41,563 nt of DNA from Halobacteriales archaeon QS_4_69_225. Lineage in GTDB: Archaea > Halobacteriota > Halobacteria > Halobacteriales > Haloarculaceae. How positions within the stretch are numbered: position 1 is the stretch's first letter; each line of letters starts with the position of its first letter. The notes under the pieces are model-generated. The model did no database searches, had not been told where the DNA came from, and saw only the letters and a list, made by a program, of their open reading frames with translations. Made by a program: the position numbers and the translations under genes. This document shows positions 17,263 through 25,274 of this stretch, piece after piece. The stretch lies in assembly GCA_003020965.1 (NCBI GenBank), contig PXRL01000025.1, forward strand, positions 709 to 42,271. The letters run 5' to 3'.

Positions 17263-17316
17263 ACGACTAGTCGCCGCCGCGTAACGCTCTTGCGCCCACG
17301 CGTCGAACCGCCGGCC

Positions 17317-17889
17317 ATGCAGTTCGACCCGGACCGAACCGCGGTCGTGGTGGTGGACATGCAGAACGGCTTCTGTCACCCGGACGGCTCGCTGTACGCG
17401 CCGAACAGCGAGGCGGCGATCGAGCCGTGCGCGGCGACCGTCGGCGACGCCCGCGCGGCCGGCGCCGAGGTCGTCTTCACGCGGGACGTCCACCCGCCGG
17501 AGCAGTTCGACGGCAACCACTACTACGACGAGTTCGACCGCTGGGGTGACCACGTCGTCGAGGGGACGTGGGACGCGGAACTCGTCGAGGAGCTCGACCC
17601 CCGCGAGGACGAACTCGTCGTCGAGAAGCACACCTACGACGCCTTCCACCGGACGGAGCTGGAGGGCTACCTCGAGGCCCACGGAATCGACGACCTGCTC
17701 ATCTGCGGGACGCTGGCGAACGTCTGCGTGCTCCACACCGCCGGTAGCGCCGGCCTCCGGGACTACCGGCCCGTCCTGCTGGAGGATGCCGTCGGCTGCA
17801 TCGAAGAGGACCACCGCGAGTACGCCCTCGAACACGCCGACTGGCTGTTCGGCGAGGTACGCGCCCGCGAAGACGTCGGGTTCGCGTAG
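17317..17889 (+). CDS. Isochorismatase-family cysteine hydrolase, probable nicotinamidase
   Basis: This is a 190-aa hydrolase. The catalytic triad of the family is visible: Asp in VVVVDMQNGFCHPDGS, Lys in VVEKHTYDAFHRT and Cys in LICGTLANVCVLHTA. FTRDVHPPEQF resembles the metal-site loop of nicotinamidases (DxHPP), and WGDHVVEGTWDAEL is the usual following segment. The likely reaction is nicotinamide to nicotinate, feeding PncB encoded at 14215; other isochorismatase-type substrates cannot be excluded. I chose the ATG before QFDPDRTAVVVVD; nine upstream codons in frame look like leader. Confidence 0.8.
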   Translation: MQFDPDRTAVVVVDMQNGFCHPDGSLYAPNSEAAIEPCAATVGDARAAGAEVVFTRDVHPPEQFDGNHYYDEFDRWGDHVVEGTWDAELVEELDPREDELVVEKHTYDAFHRTELEGYLEAHGIDDLLICGTLANVCVLHTAGSAGLRDYRPVLLEDAVGCIEEDHREYALEHADWLFGEVRAREDVGFA

Positions 17890-17967
17890 GGCGGCGTCGC
17901 CGTCTCCGACGGCACCACGAGCGAACGGTCTCGGAGACGCGACGGCCCCGACGGCCGCCGACCCGGC

Positions 17968-18426
17968 TCAGGACCCGAACGGACGGTAGGCGCCCTGCCC
18001 GACCGCGACGGGTCGCTCCTCGCCGTCGGGCGTCTCGCTGACCACCTCGACGGCGGAGACGCCGACGGTACTGCCGGCCCGGACGACCTCGGCGGTCGCC
18101 GTCAGGTCCCCCGCCGCCGGCCGCAGGTAGTTGACGTTGAGGTTGATCGTTGCGACGTCGTCGTCGATGGGATCGTCCAGGTACGGTCGCAGCGCGATGC
18201 CGCCGACCACGTCGACGAGCGTCGCGGCGACGCCGCCCTGGACCGTCGGCGGCTCCGTCGGGTTCGTCAGCTTCGCGTCGAAGGGGACCGTCCCGACCAT
18301 CCGGCCGGCCTCGAAGGCCTCGACGGTGAACCCCAGCCACGAGAGGAAGGTGTGCTCGGACTCGAGGTACTCCTGCAGCACCGCGACGGCCTCCTCGGGG
18401 ACGTCGTGCGGCTCCACGTCGGTCAT
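17968..18426 (-). CDS. PaaI-family hotdog thioesterase
   Basis: This 152-aa acyl-CoA thioesterase-like protein has the hotdog core: FTVEAFEAGRMVGTVPFDAK, then TVQGGVAATLVDVVGGIAL, where the Gly-Gly and Asp of the hotdog helix lie, and TINLNVNYLRPA followed by the C-terminal strand. PaaI-type enzymes hydrolyse aromatic or medium acyl-CoAs; the substrate is not clear. I chose the ATG in GGTCATACCC (18424-18426); the longer frame upstream adds an Arg-rich unlikely extension. It is convergent with the hydrolase gene. Confidence 0.8.
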   Translation of the reverse strand: MTDVEPHDVPEEAVAVLQEYLESEHTFLSWLGFTVEAFEAGRMVGTVPFDAKLTNPTEPPTVQGGVAATLVDVVGGIALRPYLDDPIDDDVATINLNVNYLRPAAGDLTATAEVVRAGSTVGVSAVEVVSETPDGEERPVAVGQGAYRPFGS

Positions 18427-18629
18427 ACCCACGCTGGCGGTGCCGCGGGCTTGTAGCCACCGGTCGGCGCCGCGCCCGACCACCGGGCTGATACTGATCA
18501 TTGCGATACGTCTCGACACGGTAGTGAAACGTGGACGCTTCGACGTTCCAAATTCCGATTCGTCCAACGCTCGGCGGTAACGACCCGCAATAATCAGTAT
18601 GAAGAGCCCGGAGGCCGTATCTCTCCGCG

Positions 18630-18926
18630 GTGACCGACGCGGACGCGCTCGACGAGTTCGACACCGCGGCGCTGGCGGCGGGGTTGGAGACCTTCGGCGG
18701 CGACGACGCCGAACGGCGGGCCGTCGCCCGGCACGCCCGCGACCTGGCCGACAGCGGCCGCTACGAGGCCGACGTCGACGTCGAGCTCACGCCGGAGCAC
18801 GTCGTCGTCCAGCTCGCCGACGCGCCCGAGGGGTCGCCGGCCGACCGGTGGAACTGGTGGGTCGGTGCCCTCGAGTTCGCCTACGGCGGCTACACGGAGT
18901 TTCAGCTCCGCCGCTGGCGGGAGTGA
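18630..18926 (+). CDS. 98-aa haloarchaeal hypothetical (GTG start)
   Basis: This acidic soluble protein reads MTDADALDEFDTAALAAGLE near its start and ends FAYGGYTEFQLRRWRE. RWNWWVGALEFAYGGYTEF is a distinctive aromatic C-terminal core. The GTG at 18630 is supported by an AT-rich ATAATCAGTAT about 30-40 nt upstream. I know no function; the compact size and acidic composition are typical of class-specific haloarchaeal proteins. Confidence 0.65.
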   Translation: MTDADALDEFDTAALAAGLETFGGDDAERRAVARHARDLADSGRYEADVDVELTPEHVVVQLADAPEGSPADRWNWWVGALEFAYGGYTEFQLRRWRE

Positions 18927-18981
18927 CGCCGGCGACCGGCCCGACCCCCGCGCTTTTCCGTCCCCGGGCGCTCCGTTACAT

Positions 18982-19161
18982 ATGGGATTCGGTAGCTACG
19001 ACGAGTCCGAGCAGAAAGACCAGAACGTCGAGACCGACGACGCCGCCGCTGTCAACGTCCACGGGAACGACCACGACGGCGACGTGGAGTTCGAATTCGA
19101 CGAGACCGGGTCGTCGCTCATCGACCGGCTCGACGACATGAAGGACGACGACGAGAACTGA
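18982..19161 (+). CDS. 59-aa acidic protein, DUF5786-like
   Basis: The protein starts MGFGSYDESEQKDQNVETDD and ends SLIDRLDDMKDDDEN. The GFGSYDESEQ opening is a conserved haloarchaeal small-protein signature that I place in or near DUF5786, from memory. It is very acidic, with a short amphipathic C-terminal helix. No catalytic or metal residues are visible. It lies between the 98-aa gene and the beta-CASP gene, all on the same strand, with 55 and 66 bp gaps. Confidence 0.7.
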   Translation: MGFGSYDESEQKDQNVETDDAAAVNVHGNDHDGDVEFEFDETGSSLIDRLDDMKDDDEN

Positions 19162-19227
19162 CGCGACACGACGGCTGGAGCCGATGAACCGACGAAGCTT
19201 AACCGTCCGGGCCGCTACCGAACGGTC

Positions 19228-20574
19228 GTGAAGCTGCAGTTTCTCGGCGGCGCCCGCGAGGTGGGCCGGAGCGCGGTCCTCGTCGACGACGCGTTGCTCC
19301 TGGATTTCGGGCTGAAGACCGCCGACCCGCCGCAGTACCCCGTCGGGTCGCTCCGGAGCGGCCCCGCCGCCGACGCCGAGGCGGTCGTCGTCAGCCACGG
19401 CCACCTGGACCACGCCGGCGCGGTGCCCGCGCTGCTGTCCGGCGACCGGCGGCCGACGGTCCACTGGACCCCGCCGACCCGCGAGCTGGCGCTGACGCTC
19501 GCCCGCGACACCCTGAAGCTCCACGGCGGCACCCCCCGGTGTCCGTTCACCGAGGAGGACGTCCGCCGGCTGACCGAGGTCTCCGAGACCCACGGCTACC
19601 GCGAGCCGTTCGAGGCGGCGGGCCACCGCGTGGAGTTCTTCGACGCCGGCCACATCCCCGGCAGCGCACACGTCCTCGTCGACGACAGTGAAGTGCGGAG
19701 CACTTCGAGCAGTCGGACGGGGTCCGACGACACCGAGGTACGGAGCACCTCGAGCAGTCGGACGCGGTCCGACAGCGGCGACACCCGGTTACTGTACACC
19801 GGCGACTTCCACGCCGGCGGCCGCGGCCAGCGGCTCGTCCCGAGTTCGACGGCCCGGCCCGAGGCCGACGTCGTCGTGACCGAGTCGACGTACGCCGACG
19901 TCGACCACGAGCCCCGCGAGGCCGTCGAGGAGCGGTTCGTCGAGAGCGTCCGGTCGACGCTGTGGGAAGGCGGGACGGTCGTCGTCCCGGCCTTCGCCAT
20001 CGGCCGGACCCAGGAAATGATGCTCGTCTGTGCGGCCAACGACATCGACTGCTACGTCGACGGGATGGGCGTCGAGGTGACCCGGCGGCTCCGCCGGCAC
20101 CCGGAGTTCCTCCGGGACGCCGACGCGATGTCGCGGGCGGTCTCGAACGCCCGGTTCGTCGGCGGCCGTGACGGCCAGCGCAAGCGCATCGCCGACCAGT
20201 CGACAGTCATCATCACGACCGCCGGAATGCTCTCGGGCGGCCCGGCGATGACGTACGTTCCCGAGATTCACGCCAACCCGGTCAACAAGCTCTGTTTCTC
20301 CGGCTACCAGGTCGAGGGGACGCCCGGACGCGAGGTGCTGGACACCGGCGCCGCCGAGATCGGCGACCATCACCTCCGGGTGAGCGCGACCGTCGAGGCC
20401 TACGACTTCTCGGCGCACGCCGACCGCGAGGGACTGTTGGAGTTCCTCGACGCCTACCGCGACACACCTCTGCTCATCAACCACGGCGACTCCTGTGCGT
20501 GGTTCGCCGACGAACTCGAAGCGCGGGGCCACGACGCCCGGGCGCCGGAGCTGGGCGACGTCGTCGAGGTCTGA
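19228..20574 (+). CDS. Beta-CASP metallo-beta-lactamase-fold nuclease (GTG start)
   Basis: This 448-aa enzyme belongs to the CPSF/RNase J-like superfamily that cuts RNA using two zinc ions. Motif 2 reads VVVSHGHLDHAG, motif 3 is the His in FDAGHIPGSAHV, motif 4 is Asp in YTGDFHAGG, and the beta-CASP motifs follow as TESTYAD, FAIGRTQEMM and FSAHADREG. A CTTAACCG element (19198-19205) is 27 nt before the GTG, supporting this start. It lacks the KH domains of aCPSF1, so it is the shorter archaeal type. Between motifs 3 and 4 there is an in-frame 30-residue insertion made of two 15-aa repeats. Confidence 0.87.
   Translation: MKLQFLGGAREVGRSAVLVDDALLLDFGLKTADPPQYPVGSLRSGPAADAEAVVVSHGHLDHAGAVPALLSGDRRPTVHWTPPTRELALTLARDTLKLHGGTPRCPFTEEDVRRLTEVSETHGYREPFEAAGHRVEFFDAGHIPGSAHVLVDDSEVRSTSSSRTGSDDTEVRSTSSSRTRSDSGDTRLLYTGDFHAGGRGQRLVPSSTARPEADVVVTESTYADVDHEPREAVEERFVESVRSTLWEGGTVVVPAFAIGRTQEMMLVCAANDIDCYVDGMGVEVTRRLRRHPEFLRDADAMSRAVSNARFVGGRDGQRKRIADQSTVIITTAGMLSGGPAMTYVPEIHANPVNKLCFSGYQVEGTPGREVLDTGAAEIGDHHLRVSATVEAYDFSAHADREGLLEFLDAYRDTPLLINHGDSCAWFADELEARGHDARAPELGDVVEV
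19690..19779 (+). repeat. In-frame 45-bp tandem repeat inside the beta-CASP gene
   Basis: Two 45-bp units (19690-19734 and 19735-19779) encode EVRSTSSSRTGSDDT and EVRSTSSSRTRSDSG. They sit between the HIPGSAHV strand and the TRLLYTGDF strand. The DNA (GCGGAGCAC, TTCGAGCAGTCGGAC) resembles haloarchaeal intergenic filler more than this gene's own codons, and the residues are Ser/Arg-rich where the host protein is acidic. Confidence 0.8.
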
Positions 20575-20602
20575 CGACGGGGGGGTCCGTTCGGCGCCCG
20601 AT

Positions 20603-21044
20603 TCACCCGTTCGGCCGCGTCGGCAGGAAGAGGTCCGTGAGCGCGGCGGTTCCAGCGCCCACCGCTATCGCCCCGACGGCGCTCAGGACCGGCGTGATCC
20701 CCCCGAGCACGGAGAATCCGGGGTAACCGCGGAGGAGTAGCGACGTCCCGACGAACAGGGCGAGGAGGGTCCCGACGCCGGCGGCGACGCCGACCGCGCC
20801 CGTGGTGGCCTTCGCGCCCGGGGAGGTCCGGAGGAACAGTCCGGCGAGCACCCCGGAGACGACGGCGAGCACCGGCGCCATCGCGCGCCTGCAGCGCGAA
20901 CGCCGCGCCCACAAGCCCGAAGACGAGGACGTTGTAGACGACGAACCGATCCGTCTCCGTCGCCCGGAGCCACCGGCCGGCCCGCTCCCACGGAAAGGTC
21001 GGGTCCCACGCTTCTTCGCCGCCGTCGGCCTTGCGTTCGGTCAT
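20603..21044 (-). pseudogene. Small membrane protein gene with apparent frameshift
   Basis: On the minus strand a frame starts at 21044 (MTERKADGGEEAWDPTFPWE) and reads into a membrane helix (FVVYNVLVFGLVGAAFALQA). It then turns Arg-rich and non-coding near 20890. A second frame starting near 20881 (APVLAVVSGVLAGLFLRTSP) continues with three more hydrophobic segments and stops at 20603. Joined, they make about 145 aa with four membrane spans. Either a one-base shift has broken the gene, or two overlapping genes exist; I favour the shift because neither half looks complete. Function unknown. Confidence 0.6.
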
Positions 21045-21107
21045 ACGCTCGTCGTGAACGTGTATCGAATTAAAAATCTTCTGCCGCGACGAGCCCGTAT
21101 GACGGTG

Positions 21108-21116
21108 CTTAAACCG
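21108..21116 (+). promoter_or_regulatory. TATA-like box for the HAD nucleotidase gene
   Basis: The element GTGCTTAAACC around 21106-21116 is centred about 26 nt before the ATG at 21138. This is the spacing of leaderless haloarchaeal mRNAs and supports that start over the in-frame ATG at 21099. Confidence 0.5.
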
Positions 21117-21137
21117 CCGTCTCTCCTACGTTCGGCG

Positions 21138-21704
21138 ATGACCGACCGCCCGCTGCCCGCCGGATCGACGCTGCTGGTCGACCTCGACGGCGTCGTCGCG
21201 GACAACCTGCCGCGGCTCTGTACGTACCTCCAGGACACCTACGGCCACGAGGCGACCCCCGCCGACATCGACGAGTGGACTTACGAGGTACCGGAGGCCG
21301 ACGGCCACGTCGGCGGCGTCATCGCCGAGTTGATGGCCGACCACGCGGCGTGGTATCTCGGGGGGATGGAGCCGTGTCCGGGCGCCGCCGACGCGCTCGA
21401 CCGCCTCCGGGAGCGGTACCGCGTCGAGATCGCCACCCACCGGATTCCGGAGACCCACGACGTCTCGAAGGACTGGCTCGCCGAGCACGGAATCGTCTAC
21501 GACGCGTTCCACGACGAGGTGCCGAACGACAAGGGCGCGCTGGCGGGCGACGCGCTCATCGACGACTACCACGGCAACGTCGGCGACGCGCTGTCGGCTG
21601 GCAAGACGGGCGTCCTGATGCGACAGCCGTACAGCGACCCCACGGCCGTCGACGGCGCCCACGTCGTCGACTCCTGGGCCGACGTCACCCGGCTGCTCGC
21701 GTAG
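21138..21704 (+). CDS. HAD-family 5'(3')-deoxyribonucleotidase-like (NT5C type)
   Basis: This 188-aa phosphatase-like enzyme opens with the HAD motif I, LLVDLDGVVADNLPRL (nucleophile and acid Asp in DLDG). PCPGAADALDRLRERYRVEI follows as in the NT5C group, then THRIPETHDVSKDWLAEHGI, and DALIDDYHGNVGDAL provides the motif IV acidic pair. Length fits dNT-type nucleotidases that dephosphorylate nucleoside monophosphates. The substrate is inferred. It is divergent from the frameshifted membrane gene. Confidence 0.78.
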   Translation: MTDRPLPAGSTLLVDLDGVVADNLPRLCTYLQDTYGHEATPADIDEWTYEVPEADGHVGGVIAELMADHAAWYLGGMEPCPGAADALDRLRERYRVEIATHRIPETHDVSKDWLAEHGIVYDAFHDEVPNDKGALAGDALIDDYHGNVGDALSAGKTGVLMRQPYSDPTAVDGAHVVDSWADVTRLLA

Positions 21705-21863
21705 TACGGGCGGCCTGCGCCGGGTCGTTGCCCGCTCGCCGCGGCGGGAGTCGGAGACGGAGCGATACTCCGGTGGTCCGGTCCGGCTCCGCACGACGAC
21801 TCCCGTCTCGCCGTTCGCGCCCGTGGCACCGACCCTTTTGACCCCCTCGCCCGAAGTCCACAC

Positions 21864-22682
21864 ATGGACACCTTCGACATCGGCGGCGACCTCACCGTCC
21901 GGCGGCTCGGCTTCGGGGCGATGCGAATCACCGGCGAGAACGTTCTCGGCGAGCCGGACGACCCGGACGACGCCCGCGAGGTGCTACGGCGGGCGGCCGA
22001 GCTGGTCGATCTCGTCGACACCGCCGACTCCTACGGCCCCGGCGTCTCCGAGCGGCTCATCGGCGAGACGCTGGCGCCGTACGACGACGTCGTCGTCGCC
22101 ACGAAGGGCGGACTGCTGCGGACCCGCAACGGCGAGTGGCTCCCCCACGGCGACCCCGACTACCTCCGGAACGCGACTCTGTGCAGCCTCGACCGGCTCC
22201 GGACCGACACCATCGACCTCTACCAGCTCCACACCCCCGACCCCGACGTCGATTTCGAGGCCAGCGTGACCGCTCTCGCCGAGCTGAAGGACGATGGCGT
22301 CGTCGACCACGTCGGACTGTCGAACGTCGACGTCGAGCAGTTGGAGACCGCCCGCGACCACCTCGAGGTCGCGACCGTCCAGAACCGCTACAACGTCGGC
22401 TACCGCGAGGAAGCGCCGGTGCTGGAGGCCTGCGAGCGCTACGACATCGGCTTCATCCCGTGGTACCCGCTGGCGGCCGGCGACCTGTCGGACGTCGATG
22501 GCATCGAGTCGGTCGCGGCCGCCCACGACGCCACCCTCCAGCAGGTCGCGCTGGCGTGGCTGCTGGAGCGCTCGCCGGTGATGCTGCCCATCCCCGGCAC
22601 CTCCAGTCTCGCCCACCTCGAGGAGAACGTCGCCGCCGCGGAGATAGAACTGACGCCCGAGGAGTTCGAGAAGCTGTCGTAG
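21864..22682 (+). CDS. Aldo/keto reductase
   Basis: This is a 272-aa NADPH-dependent oxidoreductase with a TIM-barrel fold. The catalytic tetrad is visible: Asp and Tyr in DTADSYGPGVSE, Lys in VVVATKGGLL and His in DLYQLHTPDP. The C-terminal cofactor segment reads PIPGTSSLAHLEENVAA, the usual AKR pattern (I-P-G-T/S-S). The physiological carbonyl substrate is not evident. It stands alone, with a 159-bp spacer upstream. Confidence 0.88.
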   Translation: MDTFDIGGDLTVRRLGFGAMRITGENVLGEPDDPDDAREVLRRAAELVDLVDTADSYGPGVSERLIGETLAPYDDVVVATKGGLLRTRNGEWLPHGDPDYLRNATLCSLDRLRTDTIDLYQLHTPDPDVDFEASVTALAELKDDGVVDHVGLSNVDVEQLETARDHLEVATVQNRYNVGYREEAPVLEACERYDIGFIPWYPLAAGDLSDVDGIESVAAAHDATLQQVALAWLLERSPVMLPIPGTSSLAHLEENVAAAEIELTPEEFEKLS

Positions 22683-22794
22683 CGACGAGTTATACTATCT
22701 ATCGTGGCCTCTGAAACGGTGATTCGCCGTCCGTCCCAGGCCACACGGAGCCCTCGTACGCGACCGTCGGGTCACGTACATATGACCGACGGTA

Positions 22795-23193
22795 TCAGGA
22801 GCCCACGACGGTCAGGTCAACGACTTCACGGAGTCCGTCGACATCGAAATCCGAATCCGAGACGGCGAGCGACTCGCCGAGCACTCTCGCGGTGCCGGCG
22901 ATGAACGCGTCGCGGGCGGAGAGCGGCGTCCCCTGTTGCCGCAACTCGTCCTGTAGCTCCGCTGCGCCCCGGGCGAAGCGCGCGGTTCCGTCCACGACGG
23001 TGAGCCACTCCAGTGCGCCGTCGACGGCGTCGAGGTCGGTCCTGTCCGGTCGATACACTTCGCCCTGGTAGACCTCGAACAGAACCAGCGGCGGCGCAAC
23101 GGCGCGCTCGCCGGCGTTTCGCGTGATACACTCGATGGCCTCGTCGACGCCGTCGAGGTAATCGATGAGGACGCTGCTGTCGTACAGCGTCAT
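22795..23193 (-). CDS. vapC: VapC toxin, PIN-domain ribonuclease
   Basis: This is a 132-aa PIN nuclease. The acidic active-site residues are in place: Asp in MTLYDSSVLIDYLDG, Glu in VLFEVYQGEV, Asp in LSARDAFIAGTA and Asp in LAVSDSDFD. Toxins of this type cut tRNA or rRNA when not bound by antitoxin. The ATG overlaps the TGA of the upstream antitoxin gene (23190-23193), the standard VapBC order. Confidence 0.87.
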   Translation of the reverse strand: MTLYDSSVLIDYLDGVDEAIECITRNAGERAVAPPLVLFEVYQGEVYRPDRTDLDAVDGALEWLTVVDGTARFARGAAELQDELRQQGTPLSARDAFIAGTARVLGESLAVSDSDFDVDGLREVVDLTVVGS

Positions 23194-23399
23194 CCACCGA
23201 GGTCCCGTTTCATTTCGGTTCGTGCTTCCCGCGCCGCGGTCGCAGCCTCGCTATCGGCCCACAGACCTGCTCCCTTCCGGACCGCCTCGCGGCGCTCCGC
23301 GACGAACCGCGACAGCAGGTCGTCGAACGTCTCCTCGTCGCCTTTCAGCGCCGCGAGCGCGGCGTGGGTGTCCTCGGAGACGCGGATACTCTTGCTCAC
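23190..23399 (-). CDS. vapB: VapB-type antitoxin, ribbon-helix-helix
   Basis: This is a 69-aa protein starting MSKSIRVSEDTHAALAALKG, an RHH DNA-binding N-terminus (SIRV strand then a helix). The C-terminal tail (ARTEMKRDLGG) would wrap the PIN toxin. It sits upstream of and overlaps vapC, so the two form one autoregulated unit. A GTATAC-containing AT-rich patch (23418-23423) precedes the ATG and may be the promoter. Confidence 0.82.
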   Translation of the reverse strand: MSKSIRVSEDTHAALAALKGDEETFDDLLSRFVAERREAVRKGAGLWADSEAATAAREARTEMKRDLGG

Positions 23400-23451
23400 G
23401 CACGTGTTTACGGACTCGTATACAAGTCTCTTCGGCCCCCAGTATTCAGTC

Positions 23452-23535
23452 GAGCGAGAGCCGGCCGGTCAGCCAATGTCGGGTGGGGACCCGTTCGGAG
23501 ACGCCGTCATCACCGTCGAACTACGTTCACTATAA
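23452..23535 (+). repeat. Dispersed intergenic repeat, copy D (internally deleted)
   Basis: The head GAGCGAGAGCCGGCCGGTCA is followed by GCCAATGTCGGGTGGGGAC and then directly by the tail CGTTCGGAGACGCCGTCATC and ACCGTCGAA. Copy E at 28034 has the same head and tail separated by about 130 bp of GAGCGAG-type filler, so D looks like an internally shortened form. Confidence 0.6.
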
Positions 23536-23560
23536 TCAAGCACGCCCCCGCGTTCGGCTC

Positions 23561-23644
23561 TCATTCGTAGGAATAGTTGGGGGCTAGCCCGTCGCCGGCC
23601 CGGTGGCCGCCCCGCTCGCCGCCGTCGTCGCCGCGGTCGGTCAT
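23561..23644 (-). CDS. 27-aa small ORF
   Basis: The frame reads MTDRGDDGGERGGHRAGDGL and then APNYSYE and TGA. GTATGAT at 23667-23673 on the minus strand lies 23-30 nt before the ATG, at TATA spacing. The Gly/Asp-rich body with an aromatic end is unlike random high-GC sequence but matches no family I know. This is a weak call. Confidence 0.3.
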   Translation of the reverse strand: MTDRGDDGGERGGHRAGDGLAPNYSYE

Positions 23645-23752
23645 ACCTCGGATAGGCGCTCCGGGCGTATCATACTGATTACCGTACCTGTTTCGCGGCA
23701 CGATCGCACGCCGTCGTACGGTCGACACCGAAACGACGCACGGTAGCCAGTA

Positions 23753-24040
23753 TCAGTCCTCCCCCGCGGCGGCCTCGACCTTCGAGGCGTGTTTCTCGAG
23801 GTCCGCCGCGAGATCTCGGGCCTCCTCCGGCGACAGCCGCACCGTCTCGGCGTGCGGTTTCAGGTGCTCCAGCTGTGTGTTGTCCAGCTCCAGTTGCAGG
23901 CTGATGTGGTCGGGGTCCCGGCGTGGACTGGTCACGTTCACGACGGCGAAGGCCTCCTCGGTGAAGTCGTGGCCCTCCGCCTCCCCGTCGAGGAGGTCGA
24001 GCGTCGTGTACGCGTTGACCTTCATGATGCGGTCGGGCAT
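23753..24040 (-). CDS. 95-aa haloarchaeal protein, DUF6360-like
   Basis: The protein starts MPDRIMKVNAYTTLDLLDGE and runs AFAVVNVTSPRRDPDHISLQ to an acidic helical end (LSPEEARDLAADLEKHASKV). I associate this with the haloarchaeal DUF6360 group, from memory; function unknown. I chose the ATG at 24038-24040, where the conserved MPDRI-KVNAYTT opening begins; the longer frame upstream is Arg-rich. The beta-rich middle and helical tail suggest a small soluble binding protein. Confidence 0.7.
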   Translation of the reverse strand: MPDRIMKVNAYTTLDLLDGEAEGHDFTEEAFAVVNVTSPRRDPDHISLQLELDNTQLEHLKPHAETVRLSPEEARDLAADLEKHASKVEAAAGED

Positions 24041-24399
24041 ATCGGCACGGACGGCCGGCCGGCGGGTAAGCGTGGCGCTCGCTCCGCTCGCGCCTCCCTG
24101 CCTCTCGTCGGTGATACGGTTCCGTCGTCCAATCCTGGTCGCGGAGCGCTCGACCAGCAAAGACGGGCCGGCGTAGCGACAGGGGCCCAGACACACCCGA
24201 CCCCTGTCGACCCCGGCGTGCGGGATACGGTGGATAGGCTCGGTGAACCCACCCGACGTGTCCCATCCGGGCCACGTCGGATACGCCAACGAGGAGTCTC
24301 GCCGAAGCCCGGTCGAGATACTCGACGAGGGCCGTAACGTCAGCGCCACCGGCGCGCTCCGGGGCCATTTTTATTTTTCAGCGGTAAAATGGGCCGGTG
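24041..24399. other. Intergenic region, divergent promoters, no gene seen
   Basis: These 359 bp lie between divergent genes. Near the right side, CATTTTTATTTTTCAGCGG (24365-24383) is an AT-rich patch that could supply the TATA box for the gene at 24400. The rest is high-GC with scattered short inverted repeats. Minus-strand frames here are not convincing. Confidence 0.45.
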
Positions 24400-24858
24400 A
24401 TGGCAGCGTCGCGTCGGGCCCTCCTCGGCTTGCGACGGCCGCGGAACCGTACCGTGGGCGCCGTCGCCGCCGTACTCGTCGGGTACGCACTCGCGTTCGT
24501 CGCTCGACTGGGTACCGTGCTCCCCTTCGTCGATCTCGGTATTGTTGCGTTCGCCGCTGGACTCGGAATTGCCGCATACGCCGGCTGGGCGCGAGGTGGC
24601 GCCCTCGCGGGTCTCGGCGGTGTATTTGTTCCGCTGTTGTGGATCAGTTTCGTTCCGCCGCTCGTCGGATATCTACGAGGATTAGAATTGGCTGGAAGTC
24701 GGTATACCACGATACGTATGGGGCAGGCAGAATATACACCAGAGAAAGAACTTCAGGTGGCAGTCGGTCAGGTGCCGTTTCTGTTGATTGTCGCGCTTCT
24801 GTTCGGGGGGGTTGCGTTCCTGCTCGGTGCCGGCGCCAGACGAGCCTTCAAACGGTAA
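24400..24858 (+). CDS. Hypothetical four-helix membrane protein
   Basis: This 152-aa protein has an Arg-rich N-terminus (AASRRALLGLRRPRNR) followed by about four hydrophobic segments, near residues 18-38, 45-64, 68-90 and 123-145, and a short polar stretch (RYTTIRMGQAEYTPEKELQV) between the last two. It ends in positive charge (RRAFKR). A strong T-rich TATA patch lies about 20-35 nt upstream. No family is recognised; it is probably a small integral membrane protein of unknown role. Confidence 0.65.
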   Translation: MAASRRALLGLRRPRNRTVGAVAAVLVGYALAFVARLGTVLPFVDLGIVAFAAGLGIAAYAGWARGGALAGLGGVFVPLLWISFVPPLVGYLRGLELAGSRYTTIRMGQAEYTPEKELQVAVGQVPFLLIVALLFGGVAFLLGAGARRAFKR

Positions 24859-25244
24859 GCGACGCTCCGACCCGCCGACCCAGAGCTACCCGTACTATCA
24901 CTCGTCAGTTGCAACCCCCGCGTTCTCCAAGTTCGGCGGCGGGATGGTCGTCGGTACGGCTGGCGTACCGGAATCAGTCGTCGCGTCGAGCGGATATTCC
25001 CCCGTGCGGGTGCTCTGTGCTCGGCACGGCGGCCGAAACGGCTCCGAACGCCGGTAACTCCCTCGACAATCGAACTGCGTCTCGACGCACCGACCCGGTC
25101 TCACCGCAACGCCGCTTCAGTACCCCTCCCTTCGGTCGGTCGTCCCGCTGCTCGCGGGTCGCCCCGCTCCCCGCTCGCTGGTAAGGAGGCATCCTTACTC
25201 GCGTGTCGTCACTCCTTCCGGTCGTTCCTCCCACTCGTTAGCAA
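24859..25244. other. Intergenic region with GC-rich filler
   Basis: The 386 bp between two convergent genes hold no convincing gene. From about 25120 on it carries CTCGCTCG-type repeats and GTAAGGAGGCATCCTTAC (25182-25199), a perfect 18-bp inverted repeat that could terminate either transcript. Confidence 0.45.
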
Positions 25245-25274
25245 GGAGGCGGCGAGCGGTAGCGAGCCGCCTCC
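25245..25274 (-). terminator. Hairpin directly after valS
   Basis: GGAGGCGGC at 25245-25253 pairs with GCCGCCTCC at 25266-25274 across a 12-nt loop, immediately beyond the valS stop codon (25275-25277). The lower strand continues into a mixed tract, so it is a structured 3' end and not a clear oligo-T terminator. Confidence 0.5.

Noticed and set aside
24063..24368. Minus-strand frame starting MAPERAGGADVTALVEYLDR
   Set aside because: It becomes Arg-rich and repetitive within 60 codons, and its start overlaps the divergent promoter patch; no homology recognised.
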